16,903 bases of DNA from NCBI GenBank assembly GCA_012838205.1, contig DUPR01000023.1, positions 1-16,903 on the forward strand. Direction: 5' to 3'. The position numbers and the translations under genes were made by a program. The notes beneath the pieces are model-generated. The model saw nothing but the letters and a program-made list of their open reading frames with translations. It had not been told where the DNA came from and made no database searches. How positions within the stretch are numbered: position 1 is the first letter of the stretch; each line of letters starts with the position of its first letter. Source of the DNA: Methanobacterium sp. Its GTDB lineage: Archaea; Methanobacteriota; Methanobacteria; Methanobacteriales; Methanobacteriaceae. Of the stretch, positions 15,946-16,903 are shown one piece after another.

Positions 15946-16659
15946 ATGAAAAATATTAAATTATTAATCATTTTGATAGTTATACTCTCTGCCAATGCGT
16001 TATCCATAGTCTTATTCTATGAAACTTTTTTTAATAAGGATAATTTAACTAATTCTACATTTAAGAGTGTTGTTTTAGGAAAAACTGAATATGGTAACGT
16101 TATCCGTTACGGCCCTTATGGGAATGTCAGTTCAACAAATAGAATCGTCTACATAGTTGGGGTCCATCCCCTTGAAAACCAATCCCATCAAGCCATAATA
16201 GAATCTGTCACCAATCAAAACAGCACCCTGAAATGTTGTTATTATATTTATCAAGTTAATGTCAGCCAAGACCCTGATGACTATGAAAAAGGCAGATCAA
16301 ACGGTCAGTTACTTGCCTATAAATATGTAGTTCCAGATATTAAGAAGATGTCTGCGGATTTAGTCATTGATGTCCACTCCAATGAAGGAAAGGGAGGTTA
16401 CCAGAAAATAAGATTTCTTTACATCCCACAAAATCTCCCAAAAACCGAGAAATTAGCATTAGAAATAAAAAACCAAACCAAATGGTTAAGCATATACACT
16501 CCCCCCAGTCCCACCAGCCCAAATTATGTGACTATTCCCTTAATAAAAGCCGGAATACCTTCCATGTTATATGAAACTTACACATATGAACCTTATGCTC
16601 AAAGCAAAAAACAAGCCAATGAAATAGTATCAATAATTGATAAATTAGATTTTAAATAA
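15946..16659 (+). CDS. Membrane-anchored or secreted M14/AstE-like zinc hydrolase
   Basis: The 237-residue protein starts with a signal peptide or membrane anchor (about 5-24) and then a Thr/Asn region with sequons. The core has GVHPLENQSHQAI (72-84) with His74 and Glu77 spaced as the HxxE zinc pair of M14 carboxypeptidases and succinylglutamate desuccinylases, DVHSNEG (142-148) with His144 as third ligand, and YETYTYEPY (209-217) with Glu210 or Glu215 as the likely catalytic glutamate. These come in the family order, so it is probably an active metal hydrolase outside the cell. It is shorter than typical M14 enzymes. A wall-peptide or other extracellular substrate is inference. AAGGT lies 6 bases before the ATG. 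It is divergent from cbiM. Confidence 0.72.
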   Translation: MKNIKLLIILIVILSANALSIVLFYETFFNKDNLTNSTFKSVVLGKTEYGNVIRYGPYGNVSSTNRIVYIVGVHPLENQSHQAIIESVTNQNSTLKCCYYIYQVNVSQDPDDYEKGRSNGQLLAYKYVVPDIKKMSADLVIDVHSNEGKGGYQKIRFLYIPQNLPKTEKLALEIKNQTKWLSIYTPPSPTSPNYVTIPLIKAGIPSMLYETYTYEPYAQSKKQANEIVSIIDKLDFK

Positions 16660-16708
16660 TACCTACAATAATAAAAAAAAATCCATCTAAAAAAAAAGAT
16701 CCAAAAAA

Positions 16709-16724
16709 GGGAATTACAATTCCC
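16709..16724 (-). terminator. Hairpin terminator after the TRAM gene
   Basis: GGGAAT (16709-16714) and ATTCCC (16719-16724) form a perfect 6-bp stem with a 4-base loop. On the minus strand it lies about 12 bases past the TRAM stop and is followed by T-runs (complement of 16703-16708 and 16689-16697). Confidence 0.65.
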
Positions 16725-16736
16725 TCTCAACATATT

Positions 16737-16903
<167 letters not shown>

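Overview
The window looks like chromosomal DNA of a methanogenic archaeon of the Methanobacteriales, probably Methanobacterium or a close relative. The evidence is a pseudomurein-binding repeat on a secreted protein (only Methanobacteriales and Methanopyrus have pseudomurein), the DUF39-CBS plus NIL-ferredoxin pair of methanogen homocysteine synthesis, a stand-alone ThiN domain, an archaeal NOG1-type GTPase, AMMECR1, a small TRAM protein, AT-rich spacers with archaeal TATA-like boxes, and GGTGAT/GGAG ribosome binding sites. No insertion sequence, prophage, CRISPR array, tRNA or rRNA was seen. The assignment rests on gene content, not on a marker-gene comparison.

Layout. 1-1515 (-) is the N-terminal 505 codons of a secreted glycosidase-like surface protein that runs off the left edge; it carries a striking Trp/Tyr/Lys repeat block. 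A 660-base AT-rich spacer leads to a stand-alone ThiN protein (+). A second AT-rich spacer leads to a double-SIS sugar-phosphate protein (+), which converges on a small heat shock protein (-) with an unusual 11-mer-repeat N-terminus; a hairpin terminator lies between them. Next on the - strand come a NOG1-like GTPase, AMMECR1 and TldD; tldD and AMMECR1 abut as TAAATG. Divergent from tldD is the sulfur-assimilation pair (DUF39-CBS and NIL-ferredoxin, overlapping by GTGA), then a membrane zinc-ribbon protein and a GNAT acetyltransferase (+). A DUF362-ferredoxin protein (-) converges on these.

12619-15664 (-) holds a cobalt-type ECF transporter in the order cbiM-cbiN-cbiQ-cbiO. It is not one tight operon: a hairpin and T-run separate cbiMN from cbiQ, and a small opposite-strand reading frame sits between cbiQ and cbiO. 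A heptamer and inverted repeats recur upstream of cbi genes and may be regulatory. Divergent from cbiM is a membrane-anchored M14/AstE-like metallohydrolase (+). The right edge holds the C-terminal part of a TRAM-domain protein (-) followed by its own hairpin terminator.

Functional links. Cobalt uptake (CbiMNQO) feeds the corrinoids needed for methanogenesis. The DUF39/NIL-ferredoxin pair makes homocysteine from aspartate semialdehyde and sulfide. The two window-edge proteins at 1-1515 and 15946-16659 are likely extracytoplasmic and may act on or in the pseudomurein wall. The rest is mostly conserved housekeeping or poorly characterised archaeal genes. I did not find a clear new multi-gene system; the best candidates for novelty are the Trp-tetrad insert, the split cbi locus with its small opposite-strand frame, and the LEA-like sHsp.
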